A stretch of 5,176 nt of DNA from an uncultured Ignavibacteriota bacterium. GTDB taxonomy: Bacteria > Bacteroidota > Ignavibacteria > UBA10030 > UBA8401. How positions within the stretch are numbered: the stretch's first letter is position 1; every line of letters begins with the position of its first letter. Positions 1-5,176 of the stretch are shown here, piece after piece. Under the pieces are notes generated by a model that saw only the letters and a program-made list of their open reading frames with translations, was not told the DNA's origin and did not search any database. The translations under genes were made by a program, and so were the position numbers. The stretch covers positions 1-5,176 of the forward strand of contig CAIVNT010000518.1 in assembly GCA_903907305.1 (NCBI GenBank). The letters are read 5' to 3'.

Positions 1-758
1 CGCTGAACGAGGAGAATCTTCTGCATGTGATCGAAGAGGAAAAGATCGCCATCAAGCAGATCAAAGAAGCGATTATTAATAACACGGATGATATTGCTGC
101 CATCATCATTGAACCGATTCAGGCGGAGGGCGGGGACAATCATTTCCGGATGGAGTTTCTGCAGAACCTTCGTGATATTTGTGATGAGAGCGAGATTCTA
201 CTGATATTCGACGAAGTGCAATCGGGTGTCGGACTGACAGGGAAAATGTGGGCGCATCAACATTTTGTAAAACCGGATCTGATGTCCTTCGGAAAGAAGA
301 CACACATCTGTGGATTCCTTGCCGGTAACCGCATCGACGATATCGTCGACAATGTGTTCAAAAAATCAAGCCGCATCAATTCCACCTTCGGCGGAAATCT
401 TGTTGACATGGTCCGTTCCAAACGGATATTAGAAGTGATCCATGAGGATAATCTTGTGGAGAACGCACGTGTGCAGGGAGAATATCTTGTGGATCAGCTT
501 ATCGATTTTACAGAGGAATTCCCGAAACTTGCATCGAATCCCCGCGGCCGTGGATTGATGTGTGCATTCGATCTTGATACTGCTCAGAATCGGAATCAGC
601 TGATCGACAAAGCATACGAAGAGGGGCTCATCCTGATCGGATGCGGCGACCGTTCCATCCGTTTTCGTACGCCGTTGACGATCAAACAGGAAGAACTGAA
701 TGAAGGACTCGGCATCATCAAAAAAGCATTGAAGGAACTGAGCGTCGGCGAATTATAA
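1..758 (+). CDS. lat: L-lysine 6-transaminase, C-terminal part (5' end outside window)
   Basis: This is a PLP-dependent class III aminotransferase that would move the epsilon-amino group of L-lysine to 2-oxoglutarate, giving 2-aminoadipate 6-semialdehyde (which cyclises to piperideine-6-carboxylate) and glutamate. The frame is open from base 3 with no start in view, so about 252 codons of a family usually near 450 residues are present. Visible marks are EPIQAEGGDNHFR (from 111), where the Glu at 126-128 corresponds to the residue noted as a substrate switch in the mycobacterial enzyme; IFDEVQSG with the PLP-ring Asp at 210-212; SFGKKT at 285-302, holding the Schiff-base lysine (one of the codons at 294 and 297); and NSTFGGN and RGRGLMCAF further on. 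GGDNHFR, FGKKT and RGRGLMCAF separate lysine 6-transaminase from ornithine or acetylornithine aminotransferases. The gene ends in TAA and is followed by a double hairpin. Role in lysine catabolism is inferred; substrate specificity rests on motif match only. Confidence 0.9.
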   Translation, partial: LNEENLLHVIEEEKIAIKQIKEAIINNTDDIAAIIIEPIQAEGGDNHFRMEFLQNLRDICDESEILLIFDEVQSGVGLTGKMWAHQHFVKPDLMSFGKKTHICGFLAGNRIDDIVDNVFKKSSRINSTFGGNLVDMVRSKRILEVIHEDNLVENARVQGEYLVDQLIDFTEEFPKLASNPRGRGLMCAFDLDTAQNRNQLIDKAYEEGLILIGCGDRSIRFRTPLTIKQEELNEGLGIIKKALKELSVGEL

Positions 759-771
759 TTCTTTGGGGTTT

Positions 772-787
772 GTCATTCTGAACGAAG
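772..787. repeat. Possible dispersed-repeat core (GTCATTCTGAACGAAG)
   Basis: The segment GTCATTCTGAACGAAG resembles the core of a short intergenic repeat seen in many bacterial genomes, including FCB members, often as GTCATTCTGAGCGAAG or GTCATTCTGAACGAAG followed by TGAAGAATC. Here TGAAGACTCC appears 28 bases later at 814-823, and the bases between hold a perfect hairpin, as if the repeat were interrupted or is a variant form. There is only one copy in this window, so repetition itself is not shown; the call rests on recalled similarity. Confidence 0.35.
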
Positions 788-823
788 TCACGGTTTTTCT
801 TGCCGTGACGGAGTGAAGACTCC
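787..823 (+). terminator. Two back-to-back hairpins downstream of lat; possible terminator or repeat structure
   Basis: Hairpin A pairs GTCACGG (787-793) with CCGTGAC (803-809), 7 of 7 bases, around the nine-base loop TTTTTCTTG. Hairpin B starts at the next base and pairs GGAGT (810-814) with ACTCC (819-823) around the loop GAAG. They lie 28 bases after the lat stop and well before nadE, which suits a transcript 3' end. Neither is followed by a T-run, since the only T-run is inside loop A, so this is not a textbook Rho-independent terminator. It could instead be an RNA-stabilising structure or part of a repeat. Confidence 0.4.
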
Positions 824-874
824 GATACGCACCGGCCAGTGAGCGGGAAATTATTTTACTTGATCTAAGTTAGT

Positions 875-1720
875 ATGGAAACTTCCGAAGAACATAACAG
901 CAATCCGTTAGCACTGAACATGCGCATTGTTCGCGCTATGCTTGTTCAGTTCGTTAAAGATGAACTGAACAACGCAGGATTTACCAATGCGGTGATCGGA
1001 CTCTCCGGTGGGATCGATTCCGCTGTGTCAACATATCTTGCTGCGGAAGCACTCGGCGCTAAGAATGTCTACACGGTGATGATGCCGTATAAGACGAGCA
1101 GTCCCGAAAGCAAAGCGGATGCTGAGTTGGTCGTGAACGATCTTGGTGTGTGTTCCTCATTTATTGATATCACACCGATGGTCGATCCTTTGTTTGAAAC
1201 GCAGAAGATCACGGATAATCTCCGTAAAGGAAATATCATGGCGCGCCAGCGGATGATCGTGTTGTACGATCTTTCACAAAAAGAGAATGCGCTCGTTATC
1301 GGCACATCCAACAAGACGGAATCGATGCTTGGATACGGGACGCTGTTCGGAGATATGGCGTGCGCCATCAATCCTCTCGGCGATCTTTACAAGACTCACA
1401 TCTGGGATCTGGCGGAAGAACTCGGCATCCCCGAAAAGATCATCAAAAAGAAACCGACTGCGGATTTGTGGCAGGGACAAACAGATGAGGGAGAATTGGG
1501 ATTCAGCTATCGGGAAGCGGACCGACTGCTCTATTATATGATCGACGAACGCAGAACCGATGCCGAACTTGAAGCACTCAAATTTCCCATAGCATTCATC
1601 GCGACGGTCCGCAAAAAAGTGCAGATCAATCAATTCAAACGCCGTCCGCCGCTGATCGCGAAGATTTCCAACCGGACAGTGAATGTCGATTTCCGCTATG
1701 TGCGGGATTGGGGAATCTGA
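875..1720 (+). CDS. nadE: NAD+ synthetase, ammonia-dependent type
   Basis: This cytoplasmic enzyme catalyses the last step of NAD synthesis: ATP-dependent amidation of nicotinate adenine dinucleotide through an adenylated intermediate. The 281-residue protein has the N-type ATP pyrophosphatase loop SGGIDSA at residues 44-50, the GTSNKTE segment at 143-149 and the PTADLWQGQTDEGELG region at 194-209, followed by the family C-terminal pattern KRRPP...DFRYVRDWG. It has no N-terminal carbon-nitrogen hydrolase (glutaminase) domain, and its length matches the ammonia-using or separately supplied class. ATG at 875 is the only reasonable start: an in-frame TAA lies at 866-868, and the next ATG (residue 16) has no better ribosome binding site. 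No clear Shine-Dalgarno sequence precedes it; the leader is A/T-rich. Its TGA overlaps the rsmI ATG, so the two genes form an operon. Confidence 0.95.
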   Translation: METSEEHNSNPLALNMRIVRAMLVQFVKDELNNAGFTNAVIGLSGGIDSAVSTYLAAEALGAKNVYTVMMPYKTSSPESKADAELVVNDLGVCSSFIDITPMVDPLFETQKITDNLRKGNIMARQRMIVLYDLSQKENALVIGTSNKTESMLGYGTLFGDMACAINPLGDLYKTHIWDLAEELGIPEKIIKKKPTADLWQGQTDEGELGFSYREADRLLYYMIDERRTDAELEALKFPIAFIATVRKKVQINQFKRRPPLIAKISNRTVNVDFRYVRDWGI

Positions 1721-1722
1721 TG
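1710..1722 (+). promoter_or_regulatory. Ribosome binding site and TGATG coupling overlap for rsmI
   Basis: GGGGA at 1710-1714, inside the last codons of nadE, lies five bases before the ATG at 1720-1722. The nadE stop TGA (1718-1720) shares its A with that ATG. This arrangement is typical of translational coupling. It decides the rsmI start in favour of ATG 1720 over the in-frame TTG at 1708, which lies too close to or upstream of this site. Confidence 0.7.
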
Positions 1723-2427
1723 GCCGAAGAGATCATTCACGGTCGATTATATGTCGTGCCGACACCGATCGGAAATCTGGACGATATCACACTTCGGGCA
1801 TTGAATGTGCTGAAGGGAGTCGACATCATCGCTGCCGAGGATACCCGCACCACAAAAATTCTGCTGGACCATTACGGGATTGAAAAGCCGCTGCTGAGTT
1901 TCTATTCTCACAATGAACAGGTACGGGTTCCGCAGATCATCCAGCGTTTGAAGAATGGTGATTCCGTCGCCATCGTTTCGGATGCTGGAACTCCCGGCAT
2001 CTCCGATCCGGCATATTCCATTATCGCAGCATCGATCGAGAATGAGATCACTATTGTTCCGCTTCCGGGACCAACGGCATTCGTCCCTGCGCTCATTGCC
2101 AGCGGATTCTCTACGCACGAATTTGTCTTTGAAGGATTCCTGCCGCATAAGAAAGGAAGACGGACAAAACTTGAGCGATTGAAAGGTGAAGAACGGACGA
2201 TCATTCTTTATGAATCAGTCCATCGTATCGAAAAGACATTACGGGAACTGATGGAATATCTCGGTGATCGCGATGTGATGGTCGCCCGTGAGTTGACAAA
2301 GAAATTCGAAGAACTCATCCGCGGAAAGATCTCCACGATCCTTGCCTCGTTTGACTCTCTCATCATCAAAGGAGAATTCGTCATCGTTATCTCGGGGAAA
2401 GCAGCAACTGTGAATGAAGAAGAATAG
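1720..2427 (+). CDS. rsmI: 16S rRNA (cytidine1402-2'-O)-methyltransferase RsmI
   Basis: This SAM-dependent tetrapyrrole-methylase-fold enzyme methylates the 2'-hydroxyl of C1402 in 16S rRNA, in the decoding centre near the P site. From ATG 1720 the protein is 235 residues. Motifs in order are LYVVPTPIGNLDDIT (10-24), AAEDTRTT (38-45), HNEQ (64-67), VSDAGTPGISDP (86-97), VPLPGPTAF (113-121), EGFLPHKKGRR (138-148), LYESVHR (163-169) and ARELTKKFEE (189-198). The catalytic fold is complete, but the protein stops shortly after KGEFVIVISG (217-226), so it lacks the C-terminal helical tail of about 50 residues found in E. coli RsmI. Shorter forms of this kind are, as I recall, usual in Bacteroidetes relatives, so this is probably not damage. 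The gene follows nadE by a TGATG overlap and is followed by a double hairpin. Confidence 0.95.
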   Translation: MAEEIIHGRLYVVPTPIGNLDDITLRALNVLKGVDIIAAEDTRTTKILLDHYGIEKPLLSFYSHNEQVRVPQIIQRLKNGDSVAIVSDAGTPGISDPAYSIIAASIENEITIVPLPGPTAFVPALIASGFSTHEFVFEGFLPHKKGRRTKLERLKGEERTIILYESVHRIEKTLRELMEYLGDRDVMVARELTKKFEELIRGKISTILASFDSLIIKGEFVIVISGKAATVNEEE

Positions 2428-2447
2428 TTAGTTATGTTGAGCACTTG

Positions 2448-2491
2448 TCCGCCGTCACTTGGGCGGAAGTCCCCATGGTGTTGATGGGGAC
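2448..2491 (+). terminator. Two adjacent hairpins downstream of rsmI; possible terminator
   Basis: Hairpin C pairs TCCGCC (2448-2453) with GGCGGA (2462-2467) around an eight-base loop; ACT (2443-2445) and AGT (2468-2470) could extend it across a two-base bulge. Hairpin D pairs GTCCCCAT (2469-2476) with ATGGGGAC (2484-2491), 8 of 8 bases, around the loop GGTGTTG. The core stems are one base apart, and the extension of C competes with the base of D. The site is 20 bases after the rsmI stop, as expected for the end of the nadE-rsmI transcript. No T-run follows (next bases are ATGTCTCTG), so the terminator reading is plausible but not canonical. Confidence 0.5.
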
Positions 2492-2557
2492 ATGTCTCTG
2501 CAGATCATAGATCGAACAATAATACAATAATGAGTAAATGTTCTCAGTAATCATAAC

Positions 2558-2561
2558 AGGA
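2558..2561 (+). promoter_or_regulatory. Ribosome binding site of the GHL10 gene
   Basis: AGGA lies eight bases before the ATG at 2570, a normal spacing. It supports this start, as does the signal peptide that begins directly with MKKN. The A/T-rich stretch from about 2510 to 2557 upstream is the likely place for the promoter of the GHL10 transcript, but I could not pick out a consensus with confidence. Confidence 0.6.
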
Positions 2562-2569
2562 TACCGCGC

Positions 2570-4912
2570 ATGAAGAAAAATGCTACTGCCGTTCTGATCA
2601 CGCTTCTAACATTCCTAATCGTAATTCCTTTCTTTTCGTCCGCTCAGAAACGTGAGATCCGCGGCGCCTGGATCGCAACAGTTGCGAACATCGACTGGCC
2701 GTCCGGCACGAATGTCGAATCCCAAAAGACACAGCTCCGCACCATCCTCGATAAACTTTCCGCTGCAGGGATCAACGTCGCAATATTTCAGATCCGTCCC
2801 GAGTGCGATGCACTTTATAACTCTCCGTACGAGCCGTGGTCAAAATGGCTGACAGGAGTTCAGGGGACGGCGACAAATCCTATGTGGGACCCGCTGGAAT
2901 TTGCTGTGCAGGAAGCGCATGTCCGTGGTATGGAACTTCATGCGTGGTTCAATCCGTATCGCGCAGAACGAGCGGTGGGTGATTATACCACTGCTTCGAA
3001 TCATGTTACGAAAGCACATCCGGACTGGGTGCTTCAGGTCGGGAGCGTGAAGTTCCTTGATCCGGGTTTGCCGCAGGTGCGCGATCATGTTGCAAAAGTC
3101 ATATCCGATGTTGTGCGCCGCTATGATATCGATGCCGCTCATATGGATGATTATTTTTATGTGGAAGGGATCACCACACAGGATGCAAATACATTTGCAA
3201 CGTTCCCACGCGGCTTTTCTGTTCTTGCAGATTGGAGACGTGACAACGTCAATTCACTTATCAAACAAGTGTATGACAGCATCCAGGTGATCAAACCGTG
3301 GGTGAAGTGGGGGATCAGTCCGAGAGGAATATGGAGGAACGGCGTTCCTTCCGGCATCGTCGGTAATGATAATTACAATTCTATCTATTGCGATGCTACG
3401 GCATGGATGAGTGGAAAATATATCGATTATCTCGCACCGCAGCTGTATTGGAAGATCACCGGCTCCCAGGATTATTCGAAACTGCTTCCGTGGTGGTATT
3501 CGGTAGCGAACGGCAGACAGATCATTCCCGGACTTGCATTCTACAGGATCGGCGATGGCACATTTGGGCCTGCGAACGAGATCGGGAATCAGATCCGCAT
3601 CCACCGTGCGAACCCGAACGGTGTTGGCAATTTTGCTTACACAACGAATAATATCACCGACAATCGCGGCGGTATCACCGACACACTCACGAACTTCCTC
3701 TATAAATACAAAGCGCTCGTCGTCGGTATCAAAGGGAAGGATTCCATTCCGCCGAATCCTCCCGCGAATGTTCGGTTTGGACGCGCCCCCGGTGCTTCTG
3801 TTGCTTCCATTGTGTGGGATGTCCCTCCGAAAGCTTCGGATAATGATTCGGGTTCCATGTATGTCATCTATAAAGCTGCTTCCGGCAGTATCACACAGAA
3901 TGAAGTGAATGATCCGAAGAACATCCAGACCATCACATCGAATAAATTCTTGAATCCTTTCGGTATCACCGGTACGTTCAACTTTGCTGTCACAGCGTTG
4001 GACAGGAACCATAACGAAAGCGCCGTCAGCAGCGTCGTTTCCATCGTGAATCCGCCGAACCAGGTTCTTCCCGTCCTGCCGCCTGATCTGGCTACAGGAC
4101 AATTATCCGGAGTGAAGCTCGTCTGGAATTATGCCGATTCATCATCCATGTATAACGTTATGGTTTCCGCGGATTCGGCTTTCACAACTTCTTCAATGAA
4201 TACGAATGTGATCGACACGTCGATCGCAGCGTCCGGATTGAAAGGTGAACAACGCTACTACTGGAAAGTGCGAGGCATGAACATTGTCGGCAACGGAAAT
4301 TATTCCATCGCCCGAAGTTTCGCCACGGGTCATCCTGCAGATCCTGCATTGGTCGTCCCTGCTGATCTGCAGATCAACACTCCTCTGGCGATGACATTTT
4401 CGTGGATGAAAACACCGGTAACACAGTCATTCGCGTTCCAACTTTCCCGCAGTTCGGACTTCACGATCAATAATGCAAAGGATACAGTCGGTTATACCGA
4501 TACGAGTATTACCGTCGCCGGTTTGCTGCCGAACACGATCTATTTCTGGCGAGTGAAAGGAACGAATGCTCTGGGAACAAGTGACTGGTCCGCACGCAAG
4601 TTCAAGACGCAGACATCGGCATTCGTTGCGATGAACAATATTATTCCGAACGAATATCAATTGTCTCAGAATTATCCGAATCCGTTCAATCCAAGCACGA
4701 CCCTAATCGTGTCGGTGAAGAATGTTGGACCGACTTCGCTGAAAGTGTATGATATTCTTGGAAGAGAAGTTGCAGTACTCATCGACGAAGATCTCTCGCC
4801 GGGACAATACTCGCTGCAGTTTAATGCATCCGGTCTTTCCAGCGGATTCTATGTAGCAGTGATGCGGTCGGGTGATTTTGTCTCTGTCAAGAAAATGCTG
4901 TTCCAAAAATAG
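2570..4912 (+). CDS. Exported GHL10 (DUF187-type) glycoside hydrolase with three FN3-like modules and T9SS C-terminal sorting domain
   Basis: The 780-residue protein starts with a signal peptide (MKKN, hydrophobic core to about residue 22, likely cut after SSA at 25, leaving an N-terminal Gln). A GHL10 TIM-barrel-like domain follows, roughly residues 28-385: REIRGAWIATVANIDWPS, FQIRPECDALYNS (73-85), HAWFNPYR (124-131), a HMDDYFY segment with Asp193 and Asp194 as candidate catalytic acids, GISPRGIW (248-255) and LAPQLYWK (288-295). Three beta-rich fibronectin-III-like modules come next (about 394-495, 498-587 and 588-683); the last two resemble each other. Residues 694-780 form a type A T9SS sorting domain starting YQLSQNYPNPFNPS and ending in SGFYVAVM...KKMLFQK. 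The protein should be exported by Sec and then released or attached at the cell surface by T9SS. E. coli DigH (YddW), of this family, cleaves peptidoglycan strands lacking stem peptides; a wall or other glycan substrate is inferred here, not shown. The next gene starts 30 bases downstream. Confidence 0.88.
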   Translation: MKKNATAVLITLLTFLIVIPFFSSAQKREIRGAWIATVANIDWPSGTNVESQKTQLRTILDKLSAAGINVAIFQIRPECDALYNSPYEPWSKWLTGVQGTATNPMWDPLEFAVQEAHVRGMELHAWFNPYRAERAVGDYTTASNHVTKAHPDWVLQVGSVKFLDPGLPQVRDHVAKVISDVVRRYDIDAAHMDDYFYVEGITTQDANTFATFPRGFSVLADWRRDNVNSLIKQVYDSIQVIKPWVKWGISPRGIWRNGVPSGIVGNDNYNSIYCDATAWMSGKYIDYLAPQLYWKITGSQDYSKLLPWWYSVANGRQIIPGLAFYRIGDGTFGPANEIGNQIRIHRANPNGVGNFAYTTNNITDNRGGITDTLTNFLYKYKALVVGIKGKDSIPPNPPANVRFGRAPGASVASIVWDVPPKASDNDSGSMYVIYKAASGSITQNEVNDPKNIQTITSNKFLNPFGITGTFNFAVTALDRNHNESAVSSVVSIVNPPNQVLPVLPPDLATGQLSGVKLVWNYADSSSMYNVMVSADSAFTTSSMNTNVIDTSIAASGLKGEQRYYWKVRGMNIVGNGNYSIARSFATGHPADPALVVPADLQINTPLAMTFSWMKTPVTQSFAFQLSRSSDFTINNAKDTVGYTDTSITVAGLLPNTIYFWRVKGTNALGTSDWSARKFKTQTSAFVAMNNIIPNEYQLSQNYPNPFNPSTTLIVSVKNVGPTSLKVYDILGREVAVLIDEDLSPGQYSLQFNASGLSSGFYVAVMRSGDFVSVKKMLFQK

Positions 4913-4933
4913 TATCATCATTTTTCACATTGT

Positions 4934-4938
4934 GAGAG
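4934..4938 (+). promoter_or_regulatory. Weak ribosome binding site of the last gene
   Basis: The purine run GAGAG ends four bases before ATG 4943. It is a modest match, but it is the only candidate in the 30-base gap and agrees with a start that opens directly into a signal peptide. Confidence 0.4.
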
Positions 4939-4942
4939 TGTA

Positions 4943-5176
4943 ATGAGATTTTTGTTGATCGCTGTTGTTGTTCTACTCCCGATCTCGTTGTTCGGTCAGA
5001 CTGCTCCTGTGCTGCACGAAGAGGACAGGGAGTCTTACGACAAATATTTCACGCAAGCCGGTATCGAGTTTGGAGTTCCGGCAGATCTTCTCCGCGGAAT
5101 TTCGTTCGCGGAGACCCGCTGGACACATATGAAGTGGAGTGCGGACGATCTCTATTCCAGCTGTACCGGAATGCCG
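4943..5176 (+). CDS. Exported protein with lytic-transglycosylase-like N-terminal region, probable peptidoglycan hydrolase (3' end outside window)
   Basis: Only the first 78 residues are present; the frame is open to the window end. MRFLL and a hydrophobic run to about residue 17 form a signal peptide, probably cut near FGQ (17-19); there is no lipobox cysteine. The mature part has YFTQAGIEFGVPADLLRG (35-52) followed by ISFAETRW (53-60). The pattern of a helix, G-V-P, and then a helix with A-E-T/S-R-W resembles the start of soluble-lytic-transglycosylase domains, with Glu57 at the place of the catalytic glutamate. In FCB and actinobacterial proteins a similar segment, followed by a G-M-P-x-x-Y-G-like motif, precedes an N-acetylmuramoyl-L-alanine amidase domain, and the CTGMP at the window edge fits this. 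Whether an amidase domain or T9SS tail follows cannot be seen. The 30-base spacing from the GHL10 gene without a hairpin suggests one operon. Confidence 0.65.
   Translation, partial: MRFLLIAVVVLLPISLFGQTAPVLHEEDRESYDKYFTQAGIEFGVPADLLRGISFAETRWTHMKWSADDLYSSCTGMP

Noticed and set aside
829..842. Near-palindrome CACCGGCCAGTG before nadE as an operator
   Set aside because: It has a mismatched pair and no second copy, and 12 bases of imperfect symmetry are expected by chance; there is no basis to name a regulator.
850..874. A/T-rich stretch before nadE as a promoter
   Set aside because: A promoter here is likely from layout, but no convincing -35/-10 or Bacteroidetes-type -33/-7 pair with proper spacing could be picked out, so no site is called.
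1708..1719. Upstream TTG as the start of rsmI, adding four residues
   Set aside because: The TTG has no better ribosome binding site, and ATG 1720 has GGGGA five bases before it plus the TGATG overlap. RsmI proteins do not need the extra residues.
1747..2204. - strand and alternate-frame open stretches within rsmI
   Set aside because: All overlap the rsmI reading frame, which has a full set of family motifs; none of the alternatives shows a domain or a ribosome binding site.
3254..4102. Long open frame on the - strand (282 codons) inside the GHL10 gene
   Set aside because: It lies wholly antisense to a well-supported gene with clear domains; its translation is rich in Arg, Asp and Ile without any recognisable motif, as expected of a codon-bias shadow.
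4925..4935. Inverted repeat TCACA-T-TGTGA after a short T-run in the GHL10/last-gene gap
   Set aside because: The one-base loop cannot form as drawn, the stem is A/T-rich, and the T-run precedes it on the + strand. It is too weak for a terminator, and it is the reverse of the TGTGA-N6-TCACA order of a CRP site.

Overview
The window looks like ordinary chromosome from a member of the FCB superphylum, most likely the Ignavibacteria/Chlorobi side. The main reason is the large secreted protein, which ends in a type IX secretion (T9SS) sorting domain opening with the Y-Q-L-S-Q-N-Y-P-N-P-F-N-P-S signature common in that group. Weak or absent Shine-Dalgarno sequences before some genes fit this. The assignment is an inference from protein style, not from a marker gene. 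All five genes lie on the + strand.

Layout: (1) 1-758, the C-terminal part of an L-lysine 6-transaminase whose start lies upstream of the window. (2) 759-874, a short gap with two back-to-back perfect hairpins and a GTCATTCTGAACGAAG segment that looks like a dispersed-repeat core. (3) 875-2427, a two-gene unit: ammonia-dependent NAD+ synthetase (nadE), then 16S rRNA 2'-O-methyltransferase RsmI (rsmI), with a TGATG stop/start overlap. (4) 2428-2569, a gap with a second pair of adjacent hairpins and then an A/T-rich leader with an AGGA ribosome binding site. (5) 2570-4912, a 780-residue exported glycosyl-hydrolase-like family 10 (GHL10) protein with three fibronectin-III-like modules and a T9SS C-terminal domain. 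(6) 4943 to the window end, the first 78 residues of a second exported protein with what looks like a lytic-transglycosylase-type helical domain, probably co-transcribed with the GHL10 gene.

The genes fall into two kinds. The first three are intracellular metabolism and ribosome modification: lysine epsilon-transamination, NAD synthesis and 16S rRNA modification. The last two are cell-envelope genes. GHL10 relatives such as E. coli DigH (YddW) act on peptidoglycan glycan strands, and the downstream partial gene resembles the N-terminal part of peptidoglycan hydrolases, so the pair may be a small secreted wall-processing unit. I saw no mobile element, CRISPR array, tRNA, rRNA or clear new system. 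The most unusual non-coding structure is the pair of double hairpins after the first and third genes.
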